A program made the position numbers and the translations under genes. A stretch of 64,000 nt of DNA from an uncultured Propionivibrio sp. (lineage in GTDB: Bacteria; Pseudomonadota; Gammaproteobacteria; Burkholderiales; Rhodocyclaceae), in assembly GCA_937923255.1 (NCBI GenBank), contig CALAIL010000027.1:1-64000 (forward strand). The letters are read 5' to 3'. Below are positions 1 through 8,521 of this stretch, piece by piece. The notes under the pieces were generated by a model. It did no database searches. It saw nothing but the letters and a program-made list of their open reading frames with translations, and was not told the DNA's origin. Each line of letters begins with the position of its first letter. The stretch's first letter is position 1.

Positions 1-32
1 CTGACTTTCTTTGGCGAGGCAAAGAAAGTCAG
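1..32. repeat. Perfect 13-bp inverted repeat at window edge
   Basis: Positions 1-13 and 20-32 are perfect reverse complements around a 6-nt loop (gcgagg). The arms are CTGACTTTCTTTG and CAAAGAAAGTCAG. This is a strong stem-loop, but no T-run follows it on the + strand. It could be the end of a transcript from a gene left of the window or a dispersed palindromic repeat. The base pairing is seen directly; the role is not known. Confidence 0.6.
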
Positions 33-137
33 CGGGGCGCGCTGCCGCTCAGCGCTACAGACTTAAAAGAAGTTACACGGTTGAAATCAGTGTACATGCT
101 GTGGCGATTCTTGTTTTAGTTTTAGGGCGACTACCCG

Positions 138-302
138 CCAGCCCGCGTATTTAGGGCTTCTCCGAGGGGGATGCTCTGAAATCCTTTATCCACACGGGTT
201 TCGGAGGGGTACCGCCAACCCTTTATTGATAAGGGTTCCAGAGGTGCTTGCCCGGAGACGCCCTATCTACAAGGGGTTCCGAAATGTCTGCCCGAAATGC
301 CC
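138..302. repeat. 39-bp-period repeat array A1
   Basis: About four imperfect tandem units of 36-41 bp. Each carries a semi-palindromic core of the form GCCC/ACCC + TATTTA or TTATTGATA + AGGGC/AGGGT, followed by a G-rich linker such as ccgagggggatgctct. One core at about 215-235 can form a 7-bp AACCCTT/AAGGGTT stem. The family recurs at 409-530, 10756-10950, 29828-30036 and 53494-53739. It is non-coding: reading frames stay open on both strands only because 39 is 13 codons. Confidence 0.8.
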
Positions 303-408
303 ATTGGCGGGAACTCTGGCAGTGATCTGGTGGGCGCGGCGGCGGGAATGTAGGTATGCTGGTCGTGTGTTTCTGGTGTGGTGGTCGGCTGGCTTCCGAA
401 ACCACCGT

Positions 409-530
409 CCTGAAGCCCGCGTATTTATGGCTTCTCCAAGGGGGATGCTCTGGAGCCCTTGTAAACAGGGCATCTCCCGGCACCCTATCCGCAAACGCCC
501 TATTCACGCGGGTTTCAGAGCACTCCCCAG
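409..530. repeat. 39-bp-period repeat array A2
   Basis: About three units of the same family as 138-302, separated from it by about 105 bp of unrelated sequence. It starts with the cctgaagcccg motif that also opens the arrays near 10.75, 29.83 and 53.49 kb. It stops 12 bp before the stop codon of the dehydrogenase gene (minus strand), so it sits just downstream of that gene. Confidence 0.75.
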
Positions 531-541
531 TCATACGCCCT

Positions 542-1507
542 TCAAAAGTGATTGGCCTGGATGTAGTTTTTACCGCCGGTGAGGAATTCGATCAGATTGG
601 TGACGGCGCAGAGCGCCTGCCGTTCAACGCTTTCAAAAGTACGGCTGCCGATGTGCGGCGTTATCAGAATCGAGTCGATTTCCTGGAACGGATGGCCGGG
701 GCGTATCGGTTCTTCCGCAAGGACATCAGCGCCATAGCCGGCCAGTTGGCCGCTCCGGCAGGCGGCGGCCACATCGGCTTCGACGATCAGCCCGCCACGT
801 GCCGTATTGATGAGATAGGCCCCTTTTTTCATGATGGCCAGCGTGCGCGCGTTGATAAAGCCGCGTGTGGTGTCATTCAATGGCATATGCAGGGAAACGA
901 TATCGGCGTCGGCCAGGACGGCTTCAGGCGCGGCCTGACGAATCACGTCGAATTGCGTCTGCCAGTTCTCCGGCCAATGCGGGCTGTAGGCGATGCAGCG
1001 CATGCCAAAGGCCTGGGCGCGTTTGACGACTTCCCGGCCGATGCGGCCCAGGCCAAGGATGCCCAGGGTTTTGCCCATGAGTTCGTGGCCGGTATATCGC
1101 GTCCAATGGCCGGCCTTGACGGCACGGGCGTGCGGCCAGAATGCCTTGACCAAGGCAATCATCAGGCCGATCGTGTGTTCGGCGACCGTGGTGTGATTGA
1201 CGCCGGGCGTAAATAGTACGGGAATGGATCGCTGCGTCGCATGGGCGACATCGATCGAATCCAGGCCGATGCCGTATTTGGCGATGACTTTTAGCCGCTC
1301 GCCGGCGGCGTCGATGACGCGGGCAGTGATTTGGTCATCGCCATTGAGAAAGCCGTCAAATGGCCCCTGCTCGGCGATGAGTGCCAGCATCTGCGCTTCA
1401 TTGAGCGGGCCGCGCGCCGGGACGATCGTAAAACCGCTGCCTGCCAGCAGTGCGTGGTGTGCGCCGGGGGTGTCTTGAAAACTCGTCGTCGTTAATAAAA
1501 TTTTCAT
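542..1507 (-). CDS. D-2-hydroxyacid dehydrogenase (SerA/hydroxypyruvate reductase-like)
   Basis: NAD(P)-dependent oxidoreductase interconverting a 2-oxoacid and a D-2-hydroxyacid in the cytoplasm. The 321-aa protein has the family layout. A Rossmann motif GLGRIG lies at about residues 152-157. Catalytic candidates are Arg237 (NTARGG), Glu266 (LAEEP) and His285 (TPHIG). There is no C-terminal ACT domain, so it is the short form rather than a feedback-regulated SerA. It is transcribed divergently from the TRAP transporter starting at 1752, with a shared upstream region of about 245 bp, so it may process the imported acid. That link is inference. The substrate cannot be read from sequence: phosphoglycerate, glyoxylate/hydroxypyruvate or another 2-oxoacid are all possible. 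Confidence 0.88.
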   Translation of the reverse strand: MKILLTTTSFQDTPGAHHALLAGSGFTIVPARGPLNEAQMLALIAEQGPFDGFLNGDDQITARVIDAAGERLKVIAKYGIGLDSIDVAHATQRSIPVLFTPGVNHTTVAEHTIGLMIALVKAFWPHARAVKAGHWTRYTGHELMGKTLGILGLGRIGREVVKRAQAFGMRCIAYSPHWPENWQTQFDVIRQAAPEAVLADADIVSLHMPLNDTTRGFINARTLAIMKKGAYLINTARGGLIVEADVAAACRSGQLAGYGADVLAEEPIRPGHPFQEIDSILITPHIGSRTFESVERQALCAVTNLIEFLTGGKNYIQANHF

Positions 1508-1577
1508 GGCCTGGGAATGTGGTGATATTCGTCGGGTAAAAACAAGGGGGATTGGCTGTTTTTACGGGCGCGAGTGG

Positions 1578-1605
1578 TTGTCGCAGGTCAAGGCAATGCT
1601 ATACA
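1578..1605 (+). promoter_or_regulatory. Possible sigma-70 promoter for dctPQM
   Basis: TTGTCG (1578-1583), a 16-bp spacer and TATACA (1600-1605) lie in the gap between the divergent dehydrogenase and dctP genes. The match to consensus is moderate. It would give a leader of about 140 nt before the dctP start. Confidence 0.3.
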
Positions 1606-1751
1606 CTGCATCCTATCATGTCGCCCGCCCGCTCCCTTTCTGGTTCCTTGCCGGTTGTGGAAAATTGGGGGTGTGTGCGCCTTGCGAAAAGCCGCAGGGG
1701 AGCGACAATCGACCCGTGGATTTCATCAGTCAAATAAAGAAAGGATATGCC

Positions 1752-2780
1752 ATGCACACCCCAGTTACTCAAAGAACCTTCCTTTCCGTTGCCTTGGCTT
1801 CGGCGCTGGCGCTGGCTTTCGGCAGTGCGCAAGCCGCGGATATCAAGGCGCGCAACGTCAAGTTCCCGATCGTCAATGCCATCGACCATCCGCAAGGCCT
1901 GGGCGCACAGAAGTTTGTCGAGGTGGTCAATCAGAAGAGCGGCGGCAAGATCAAGATCAAGGTTTTCCCGAATGGCACGCTTGGCGGCGAGCAGCAGGTC
2001 GCTGCGGCGATGCAGGGGGGGACGGTTGAAGTTTCGATGATGTCGCCCGCGCAGCTGGTCGGCACGATCAAGGAATTCGTCGTGCTCGATTTCCCCTTTT
2101 CTTTTGCCAGCGAGAAGCAGGCCGATGCGGTGCTTGACGGCCCCTTCGGTAAAAAGCTGATGGATTACATGCCAGCCAAGGGCTGGGTCGGCCTGGGCTT
2201 TATGGAGCAGGGCTATCGCAGCATCAGCAACAGCAAGCACCCGATTAACAAGCTCGAAGACATCAAGGGGCTGAAGATCCGCACGATTCTCAACCCGCTG
2301 TACGTCGATATGCTCAATACGCTGGGCGCCAATGCGGTGCCGATGCCTTTCCCGGAACTTTACTCGGCGATGGAGACAAAGACCGTCGATGGCCAGGAAA
2401 ACCCGGAAACGACCGTGGATGCCAGCAAGTTCTACGAGGTTCAGAAGTATTTCAGCGCGACCCGCCATATCTATAATCCACAGATGCTGATGGTCGGCAA
2501 GAAATTCTGGGATTCACTGTCGGCTGACGAGAAAAAGATTTTCGAGGAAGCCGCCGTCGAGGCGCGTGATGTGCAGCGCAAGGCGGCGCGTGCAATGACC
2601 GAAAAATCACGCAAGGTGATGACCGATCACGGCATGCAGTTGAACGAGATCGCTCCGGCCGAAATTGCACGCATGCGCGATGCCGTCAAACCCGTGACCG
2701 ATAAATACGCCGCACAGCTCGATCCGGAGCTGGTCAAGGCTTTCCGCGCGGAGCTTGAAAAGACCAAGGATCTTAAATAG
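1752..2780 (+). CDS. dctP: TRAP transporter substrate-binding protein, DctP family
   Basis: Periplasmic receptor that binds a carboxylate-type solute and delivers it to the DctQ/DctM membrane subunits. The 342-aa protein has a typical signal peptide: hydrophobic stretch at residues 10-22 and likely cleavage after AQA at about 28. The DctP fold signature includes the KIRT motif whose Arg normally pairs with the substrate carboxylate, and the GQE motif before the last third. The start ATG at 1752 follows an AAAGAAAGGAT ribosome site. An upstream in-frame extension to 1506 lacks a Shine-Dalgarno and would bury the signal peptide. It is the first gene of dctP-dctQ-dctM, and a 10-bp-stem hairpin follows it. 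The substrate is unknown. Confidence 0.92.
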   Translation: MHTPVTQRTFLSVALASALALAFGSAQAADIKARNVKFPIVNAIDHPQGLGAQKFVEVVNQKSGGKIKIKVFPNGTLGGEQQVAAAMQGGTVEVSMMSPAQLVGTIKEFVVLDFPFSFASEKQADAVLDGPFGKKLMDYMPAKGWVGLGFMEQGYRSISNSKHPINKLEDIKGLKIRTILNPLYVDMLNTLGANAVPMPFPELYSAMETKTVDGQENPETTVDASKFYEVQKYFSATRHIYNPQMLMVGKKFWDSLSADEKKIFEEAAVEARDVQRKAARAMTEKSRKVMTDHGMQLNEIAPAEIARMRDAVKPVTDKYAAQLDPELVKAFRAELEKTKDLK

Positions 2781-2788
2781 CCGTGAGG

Positions 2789-2821
2789 CATGGCGGCCGG
2801 CGCCGAAAGCGGGCCGCCATG
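2789..2821 (+). promoter_or_regulatory. Intercistronic hairpin between dctP and dctQ
   Basis: CATGGCGGCC (2789-2798) pairs perfectly with GGCCGCCATG (2812-2821) in the 128-bp gap between dctP and dctQ. No T-run follows directly. Such hairpins commonly protect or partly terminate binding-protein mRNA so that more receptor than membrane subunit is made. That role is inferred from the position. Confidence 0.6.
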
Positions 2822-2908
2822 CGCAGGCTTTTGCGGTGCATCAGAGTGTGAGAATGGGGTGTTGATGGCGCGGGTTGAGGGTGTAATCCGCAGGCGCTGA
2901 AGGTCGCG

Positions 2909-3481
2909 ATGAAATCTTTCGATAAATTCTTGACGCGTATGATGAACGGCATCATCGTCGTTTCACTGGCCTTGATGGTCATGATGGTTTTCAGCAACGT
3001 TGTGCTGCGTTACGCCTTTAATTCCGGTATTACCGCATCGGAAGAACTTTCACGGTTATTTTTCCTCTGGCTGATTTTTGTCGGCGCTATCGTTGCCATG
3101 AGAGAACGCGCGCATTTGGGCGTCGATACGCTGGTTGTGCGCCTGCCGCGTGCCGGCAGAATTTTCTGTGCATTGTTGAGCAATGCGCTGATGCTTTGGG
3201 TCTGTTACCTCTTTTTCGTCGGTAGCTGGCGGCAAACGTTGGTGGGCTGGGGCACATTGAAGCCGGCCACGGGAATTCCGATGGCCTTTCATTACGGTGT
3301 TGGGCTGATTATGAGCGTTGGCGTTGCCATCATTCTGATTGGCAATACCTGGCGCATTCTGCGTGGGCAGGCGAATGAAACGGACCTGATTCAGGTGGTT
3401 GAATCGGAGGACTCGCCGGCAGAAACTCCGGAACATGAATCCGTAGGCGCAACTGATCGCAACCCAGCTGATCGCGGATAG
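2909..3481 (+). CDS. dctQ: TRAP transporter small permease, DctQ family
   Basis: Small inner-membrane subunit of a tripartite ATP-independent periplasmic transporter, bridging the DctP receptor and the DctM channel. The 190-aa protein shows four hydrophobic segments (about residues 12-34, 48-66, 86-108 and 128-150). It has the family pattern LRY.FN near residue 30, an SEELSR-type motif between the first two segments, and a polar C-terminal tail. It lies 128 bp after dctP and 14 bp before dctM. The Shine-Dalgarno is weak, which fits the lower expression expected for this subunit. Confidence 0.9.
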   Translation: MKSFDKFLTRMMNGIIVVSLALMVMMVFSNVVLRYAFNSGITASEELSRLFFLWLIFVGAIVAMRERAHLGVDTLVVRLPRAGRIFCALLSNALMLWVCYLFFVGSWRQTLVGWGTLKPATGIPMAFHYGVGLIMSVGVAIILIGNTWRILRGQANETDLIQVVESEDSPAETPEHESVGATDRNPADRG

Positions 3482-3495
3482 GGAGTAGGGCAAAC

Positions 3496-4773
3496 ATGGT
3501 CGTGACGATTTTTCTTGTTTCCCTGCTCGGCGCCATGGCACTGGGCATGCCGATCGCCTTTGCATTGATGGTCTGCGGCATTGCGCTGATGCTGCATATG
3601 GATATGTTCGATGCGCAGCTGATCGCACAGAACACGATCGACGGCGCCGATAACTTCGTGTTGATGGCGGTGCCGTTTTTTATGCTGGCGGGTGAATTCA
3701 TGAATGCGGGCGGCCTCTCGCGGCGCATCGTCAATCTGGCGATGGCGCTGGTGGGGCATATCCGCGGCGGCTTGGGCTACGTGGCCGTCATCGCAGCAAT
3801 CATCATGGCCAGCCTGTCCGGTTCAGCGGCGGCCGATACCGCCGCACTCGGCGTGTTGCTGATTCCGATGATGCGCCAGGCCGGTTACAGCGTGCCGCGT
3901 TCGGCCGGGCTGATTTCTGCGGGCGGCATCATCGCGCCGATCATTCCGCCGAGCATTCCTTTCGTCATGTTCGGCGTCATCGCCCAGGTATCAATTACCA
4001 AGCTGTTCATGGCGGGCATCGTGCCGGGCGTGATGATGGGCCTCAGTATCCTGATTGCCTGGGCCTGGGTGATCCGCAAGGATAAGCTTGAATCGCATCC
4101 GCGACAGAGCTTCCGACAGATCTGGGCGGCGGCGGTCGATAGCCTGTGGGCGCTGGTCATGCCGCTGATTATCATCGTTGGCCTGAGAATGGGTGTGTTT
4201 ACGCCGACCGAGGCCGCAGTTGTCGCGGCGGTTTATGCCTTGTTTGTCGGCATGGTTGTTTATCGGGAAATCAAGTTCTCGCAGCTTTACGGACTGCTGC
4301 TCAACGCCGGAAAGATTACTGCTGTCGTCATGCTGCTGGCCGGCGCGGCGATGGTTTCTTCCTGGCTGATTACCGTGGCCGATCTGCCGGGACAACTGGC
4401 CGAAATGCTCGCGCCATTTATGGGCAATCAGATTCTGCTGATGGTCGCCATCATGATCATTGTCGTCGTCGTCGGTACGGCTATGGACATGACGCCGACC
4501 ATTCTTATCCTGACGCCGGTGCTGATGCCGGTGATTAGACAGGCGGGCATTGATCCAATCTACTTTGGCGTCATCTTCATTATCAATAACGCTATCGGGC
4601 TGGTCACGCCGCCGGTCGGTACGACGCTGAATGTCATCTGCGGCGTCGCCAAGATCAAGATGGACGAGGCGATCGTCGGCGTCATGCCCTTCATGATTGC
4701 GGAACTTATTGTATTGGCCCTGCTGACGGTGTTTCCGTCGCTGGTGCTCACGCCGATGAAATGGCTTACCTAG
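3496..4773 (+). CDS. dctM: TRAP transporter large permease, DctM family
   Basis: Large inner-membrane subunit that moves the solute using an ion gradient. The 425-aa length is standard for DctM. It has about a dozen hydrophobic helices and family motifs such as GGLSRRIV near residue 75, SGSAAADTAALG near 110 and IIPPSIPFV near 155. The C-terminal half repeats the pattern with VGTAMDMTPTILIL and TPPVGTTLNV. A GGGAG ribosome site precedes the ATG. The last codons overlap the start of the decayed second dctP copy at 4761. Confidence 0.93.
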   Translation: MVVTIFLVSLLGAMALGMPIAFALMVCGIALMLHMDMFDAQLIAQNTIDGADNFVLMAVPFFMLAGEFMNAGGLSRRIVNLAMALVGHIRGGLGYVAVIAAIIMASLSGSAAADTAALGVLLIPMMRQAGYSVPRSAGLISAGGIIAPIIPPSIPFVMFGVIAQVSITKLFMAGIVPGVMMGLSILIAWAWVIRKDKLESHPRQSFRQIWAAAVDSLWALVMPLIIIVGLRMGVFTPTEAAVVAAVYALFVGMVVYREIKFSQLYGLLLNAGKITAVVMLLAGAAMVSSWLITVADLPGQLAEMLAPFMGNQILLMVAIMIIVVVVGTAMDMTPTILILTPVLMPVIRQAGIDPIYFGVIFIINNAIGLVTPPVGTTLNVICGVAKIKMDEAIVGVMPFMIAELIVLALLTVFPSLVLTPMKWLT

Positions 4774-5699
4774 AAGCAAGGGCGGTAGGTAAGAGGCCGT
4801 CTTTACTTGAGAGCCCGCAAGGTGTTGGCGCCAAAGAAATGGCGCAGGTTGCCAATAAGCTTTCCAAAGGGCGAATCAACATCGGGCTGTTTCCCGACCA
4901 GCAACTTGGCACAGGGCCGCAGATGATCGAGATGGTCAAGAAAGGTGAGCTTGACATCTTTCAGGGCGGTGCGGGCATGTTCTCGGCCATGGAACCGCGT
5001 CTTAACGTATTCGATATTCCGTATCTGTTCGAGTCGGTCGAATAGGCTTACAAGGTACTCGACAGCAAATTCGGTGAGGAAATGCTGGCGACGCTTGAAC
5101 CGCATGGCCTTAAGGGCCTGTCCTTCTGGGAAAACGGTATTCGTTCGACGACCAATAATGTTCGCCCGATTACCAAGCCGGACGATATTAAAAGTCTGAA
5201 AATGCGCGTCATGCCGGCCAATCCGGTGCATGTCATGCTATGAAAAGAGCTGGGCGCCGAGCCGACGCCACTGCCTTTCGGTGAAATTTACGACAAGCTC
5301 AAGCGTGGCGAGCTGGACGGTCAGGAACACCCGATTGCCCCAATTTACGCAGGAAAATTCTATGAGGTACAAAAATACCTATCGTTAACAAAACATATGT
5401 ATGGCCCGCTGATCCAGGTCACGAATCTGGAAAAATTCAAGGCCATGCCGAAAGCGACACAGAATATCCTGCTCAAGGCTTCCTATGCCGGCGCCGTCAA
5501 GATGCGCCAGTTTTCCAATGACAATGCGGCCAGATTCCTTGAGGAAATGAAGCAGAAAGGCGTTGCGATCAACGAGGTGGACGCCAGCGTTTTTCGTGAA
5601 AAAATGCGTCCGATCGTCGAAAAGCCTTACATCGAGAAAAATGGCGATGCCTGGCTGAAGAAGATCAATGCCTCGCTGGCTGAAAAGCCCAAAAAATAA
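4761..5699 (+). pseudogene. Degenerate second dctP (TRAP receptor) with two in-frame stops
   Basis: The single frame codes for most of a DctP-family receptor: SPQGVGAKEMAQV near the start, FPDQQLG, DIPYLFESVE, SLKMRVMPANP, LDGQEHP and a full-length C-terminus. It is interrupted by TAG at 5043-5045 and TGA at 5241-5243 with no frame change. The N-terminal signal peptide is missing, and recognisable homology begins at about 4806, just after the dctM stop. It is a paralogue, not a duplicate, of the dctP at 1752. The two point-mutation stops plus 5' loss argue for a pseudogene. No SECIS or other recoding signal is evident, and DctP proteins do not use selenocysteine. A C-terminal piece from 5397 remains open. 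Confidence 0.85.
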
Positions 5700-5724
5700 G
5701 TAGAAATAGCGCCTAGGGTGTTTA

Positions 5725-5751
5725 GAAAAAACGGCCTCTGCAAGGAGGCCG
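5725..5751 (-). terminator. Rho-independent terminator (minus strand)
   Basis: A 7-bp stem CGGCCTC/GAGGCCG (5732-5738 and 5745-5751) has a 6-nt loop. Read on the minus strand it is followed by a TTTTTT tract, so it points at the integrase remnant at 5752-6102. It could also end read-through from that side. Confidence 0.65.
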
Positions 5752-6102
5752 CTAAAAATGCGGAGAGTTTTCCATCATAAGGAAGAACCGGAGGAAAAAC
5801 CGCTGTTGCACTCTGTGATTTTTCATTTTATCCGGGCCAATCCCATTGGCTAGCGGCTTGCGAGCCGTGTCGCGCCGTTCTCGCGCTTCCTTGAGAGTTA
5901 CATCGAGATAGACACCATGCGCCAGTAATTTTTCTCTATCGTTGAAGCGGCATTTTTGCCGCCAGTCAGTATTTCTCGCCAGCAGGCGTAATAAAGAGAA
6001 ATAGCTTTTTTCCTCAGCCAGCTTGGCCGCCTTGGGGCTGAGCTTGGCATTGCGTACCACCGTATCCGCGAGCGCCATCGGGAATATATGGCGGTATGTC
6101 AA
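5752..6102 (-). pseudogene. Integrase remnant (N-terminal DUF4102-type arm-binding domain)
   Basis: The 116-aa reading frame matches the start of tyrosine integrases of the P4/CP4-57 class. From the internal Met at 6078 it reads MALADTVVRNAK, and further on GVYLDVTLKEARERRDTARK and LANGIGPDKM. These are hallmarks of the N-terminal domain. The core-binding and catalytic domains, which normally make the protein about 400 aa, are absent: the frame ends about 100 residues in, beside a terminator. The 5' end faces the 3' end of tRNA-Phe about 120 bp away, the classic position of an integrase that recombines into a tRNA gene. This is the residue of a lost genomic island. Confidence 0.75.
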
Positions 6103-6153
6103 TATACCCGCATCCCCACGGATTTCGATAGATCGTATAGGACACCGCCAGAA

Positions 6154-6200
6154 TTAAAAAAGGCCAGAAACCTTCGTATTTACTTGGGTTGCCGGCCTTT
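6154..6200 (-). terminator. Terminator of tRNA-Phe
   Basis: On the minus strand AAAGGCC (6200-6194) pairs with GGCCTTT (6165-6159), and the T-run continues to 6155. It lies 25 bp beyond the CCA end of the tRNA-Phe gene. Confidence 0.65.
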
Positions 6201-6224
6201 ATCGGACTACTTCAGGAGTGTTTG

Positions 6225-6300
6225 TGGTGGTCAGGGGCAGAATCGAACTGCCGACACGTGGATTTTCAGTCCACTGCTCTACCAACTGAGCTACCTGACC
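6225..6300 (-). tRNA. tRNA-Phe (GAA)
   Basis: A 76-nt cloverleaf on the minus strand with GGTCAGG/CCTGACC acceptor arms, D-arm GCTC/GAGC, anticodon loop with GAA inside CTGAAAA, T-loop TTCGATT and an encoded CCA. It serves as the attachment gene for the decayed integrase next to its 3' end. Confidence 0.97.
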
Positions 6301-6316
6301 ATTGCAAGAGACGCGC

Positions 6317-6345
6317 ATTATATCGATGGCCTGGTAAAACGTCAA
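6317..6345 (-). promoter_or_regulatory. Strong sigma-70 promoter of tRNA-Phe
   Basis: On the minus strand TTGACG (6345-6340), a 17-bp spacer and a perfect TATAAT (6322-6317) sit about 17 bp upstream of the tRNA 5' end. This is the best promoter match in the window. Confidence 0.75.
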
Positions 6346-6636
6346 AGCGTTATCGCTATGTTTTGCCTTGTTACGCGCAGGCGTTGAAGGCAAGAAAATC
6401 GCCGACCACGAGGAGAAAATAGTAGATAAAAGCAGGATAGAAACGAGGGAAACAGATAAAAGTTACGATCGGGGTCGGCTGGGCATTTTGCTTTGCGGCC
6501 TGTGCCTTAGCCCCTGCTCTCCACTATTTCTGGCTGCTTCTGCACCGTGATGTCCTCAGCGTGCAAATATATTTTTACCCTGACTTTTGAGCTATAGTTT
6601 TCTTTCCGAAAATCGAGACGAGATCGACTTTTATCC

Positions 6637-8349
6637 ATGAATACTTTATACGACATTCCCTCCGGTAAGTCTGGTCACAACGCCGCGTTCGAGCAGGCTA
6701 TCCGCCAGTTGGCCGTTCCTGTTTGCCGGGTATTTGGCTCGGCCGCGCAGCCGACGCCTGCCCGTTTTGAGGCCTCGGCGCAGACGCTGAATACGAAGGA
6801 TAGCGCCCAGGTATCCAAATTCTTTCCCAACACGGTCAAGGCTTCCGGCAGCAAGGTGCTGGAGGCGACCGCCGGTGCTGCGGGTGCGCCCCAAGATCAG
6901 GGCAAGCGCGTCGCCGTTCTTTTTTCCGGCGGGCCGGCGGCGGGCGGGCACAATGTCGTCTGCGGCCTGAAGCGCATACTGGGCGCGGGCAATACGTTGC
7001 TGGGCGTGCGTCCGGGGCCGAAAGGCTTGCTCAAAGGCAATCTCTTTGAAATTTCCGATCGAGATGTCGACGCCATCATCAACACGGGCGGTTTCGATTT
7101 TCTCGGTACTGACCGTACCAAGATCAAGACGCCGGAACAGTTTGCCCAGGTCAAGGCGACCTGCGTTAAGCACAATCTTGACGCCATCGTCGTTATTGGC
7201 GGTGATGATTCCAATACCAACGCTGCCGTCCTTGCCGAATTCCTGTACGCGGGCGTTAAGCCCGACGGCTCGGGTGTCCAGGTGATCGGTGTGCCCAAAA
7301 CCATCGACGGCGATTTGCAGGTGGGGGCGTTGTTGCCGATTTCCTTCGGTTTCGACACCGCGACCAAGATTTATGCCGAAATGGTCGGCAACATTTTGCA
7401 AGACACACGCTCGTCGCTGAAATACTGGCATTTCGTCAAGCTGATGGGGCGCTCGGCGTCGCACGTTACCCTGGAAGTAGCGCTGCAAACCCAGCCGGCC
7501 ATCGCGTTGATTTCAGAAGAAATTGCCGAAAAGAAGCAATCGCTGAGCTCAATCGTCGGCCAAATTGCCCAGGCCGTTGTTAAACGGGCCGAGCAGGGCA
7601 TCCACCATGGTGTCGTTATTATTCCGGAGGGGGTCGTCGAATTTATCCCCGAAATGCATGTGCTGATCGCGGAGCTGAACGATGTGCTGGCCTGCCATGC
7701 AGATGATTTTGCCAGGCTTGACAAGGCTGAACGTCCCGCCTTTATCGGTAGCCGCCTGTCGCCGGACAATGCGCGTCTATTAGCCTCTTTGCCCGGCTAT
7801 GTCGTCGATATGCTGCTGGCTGAACGCGATTCGCACGGCAATCTGCAAGTCTCACTGATTCCGACCGAGCAATTGCTGATCGACATGACGGCGCGTGCCT
7901 TGCAGGAAATGGGCGCCAAGGTGCCCTTTGCCACGATGAACCATTTCTTCGGCTACGAAGGCCGTTGCGGCGCGCCGACCCTGTTTGACGCTGCCTATAC
8001 ATTTAATCTCGGTCTGACCGCCGGTTCGCTGATTCTTGACGGCCGTACAGGCTATATGGCGACAATTACCGACCTGACGAAGGGCGGTGCGCCCAAGGCC
8101 ATTCCGCTGACCGGCCTGCTCAATATCGAACGCCGCCACGGGCAGGACGAATTCGTCATCGAAAAGGCGCTGGTCAGAACGGACTCGCCAGCCATGCGCC
8201 ATTTCATGGCGCACCGCACGACCTGGGCAGAAAAGGATCTCTTTGCTTCTCCCGGACCGCGCCAGCTCTGGGGGCCGATTGCCATGCAGCAGCCGATATC
8301 GGTGGCGCTCAATACCGGCGCCGACAGCCTGGCTTTCAAAATCGGCTGA
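6637..8349 (+). CDS. pfp: Pyrophosphate--fructose 6-phosphate 1-phosphotransferase (long type)
   Basis: Cytoplasmic glycolytic enzyme that reversibly phosphorylates fructose 6-phosphate. At 570 aa it belongs to the long PPi-dependent class related to plant PFP. The phosphate-donor loop GGPAAGGHN is at residues 98-106. The discriminating motif is GGDDS at 188-192: Asp replaces the Gly of ATP enzymes and marks PPi use. The substrate motif is PKTIDGD at 220-226 with the Lys typical of PPi enzymes. Transketolase follows 172 bp downstream, so sugar-phosphate metabolism is grouped. A second phosphofructokinase of the ATP-like type lies at 53.8-55.1 kb. Donor choice is inferred from these residues only. 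Confidence 0.92.
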   Translation: MNTLYDIPSGKSGHNAAFEQAIRQLAVPVCRVFGSAAQPTPARFEASAQTLNTKDSAQVSKFFPNTVKASGSKVLEATAGAAGAPQDQGKRVAVLFSGGPAAGGHNVVCGLKRILGAGNTLLGVRPGPKGLLKGNLFEISDRDVDAIINTGGFDFLGTDRTKIKTPEQFAQVKATCVKHNLDAIVVIGGDDSNTNAAVLAEFLYAGVKPDGSGVQVIGVPKTIDGDLQVGALLPISFGFDTATKIYAEMVGNILQDTRSSLKYWHFVKLMGRSASHVTLEVALQTQPAIALISEEIAEKKQSLSSIVGQIAQAVVKRAEQGIHHGVVIIPEGVVEFIPEMHVLIAELNDVLACHADDFARLDKAERPAFIGSRLSPDNARLLASLPGYVVDMLLAERDSHGNLQVSLIPTEQLLIDMTARALQEMGAKVPFATMNHFFGYEGRCGAPTLFDAAYTFNLGLTAGSLILDGRTGYMATITDLTKGGAPKAIPLTGLLNIERRHGQDEFVIEKALVRTDSPAMRHFMAHRTTWAEKDLFASPGPRQLWGPIAMQQPISVALNTGADSLAFKIG

Positions 8350-8363
8350 TTGCTAGAAGGCTT

Positions 8364-8418
8364 GGCGTACCGGCTTCCGGCTCTAGCCGTGGATGACATG
8401 TGGTACGCCTTGTTTTGC
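8364..8418 (+). terminator. Large hairpin with T-rich tail between pfp and tkt
   Basis: GGCGTACC (8364-8371) pairs with GGTACGCC (8402-8409), enclosing a smaller GGCT/AGCC hairpin, and TTGTTTT follows. It probably ends or attenuates pfp transcription before transketolase. Confidence 0.5.
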
Positions 8419-8521
8419 CGATAAGGCATGGGGCTGATGGAATTTTTCGGTCTGCCCCGAAGTTCAGGAATCCCTTAAAACGGAAATTCAGTTCGACAGA
8501 CCTCAAGACAGGAGCATTCAG

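Noticed and set aside
138..530. CRISPR array
   Set aside because: The units are contiguous with no unique spacers of constant length, repeats are degenerate throughout rather than identical, and no cas gene is present.
356..1216. Long plus-strand frame opposite the dehydrogenase gene
   Set aside because: It is a GC-bias shadow; the minus-strand protein has full family motifs.
5043..5243. Recoding of TAG or TGA in the second dctP
   Set aside because: The DctP family has no Sec or Pyl residue, no recoding hairpin is visible, and the signal peptide is also missing.
6088..6422. Short plus-strand frames over tRNA-Phe
   Set aside because: They read through the antisense of the tRNA and its promoter; no independent support.
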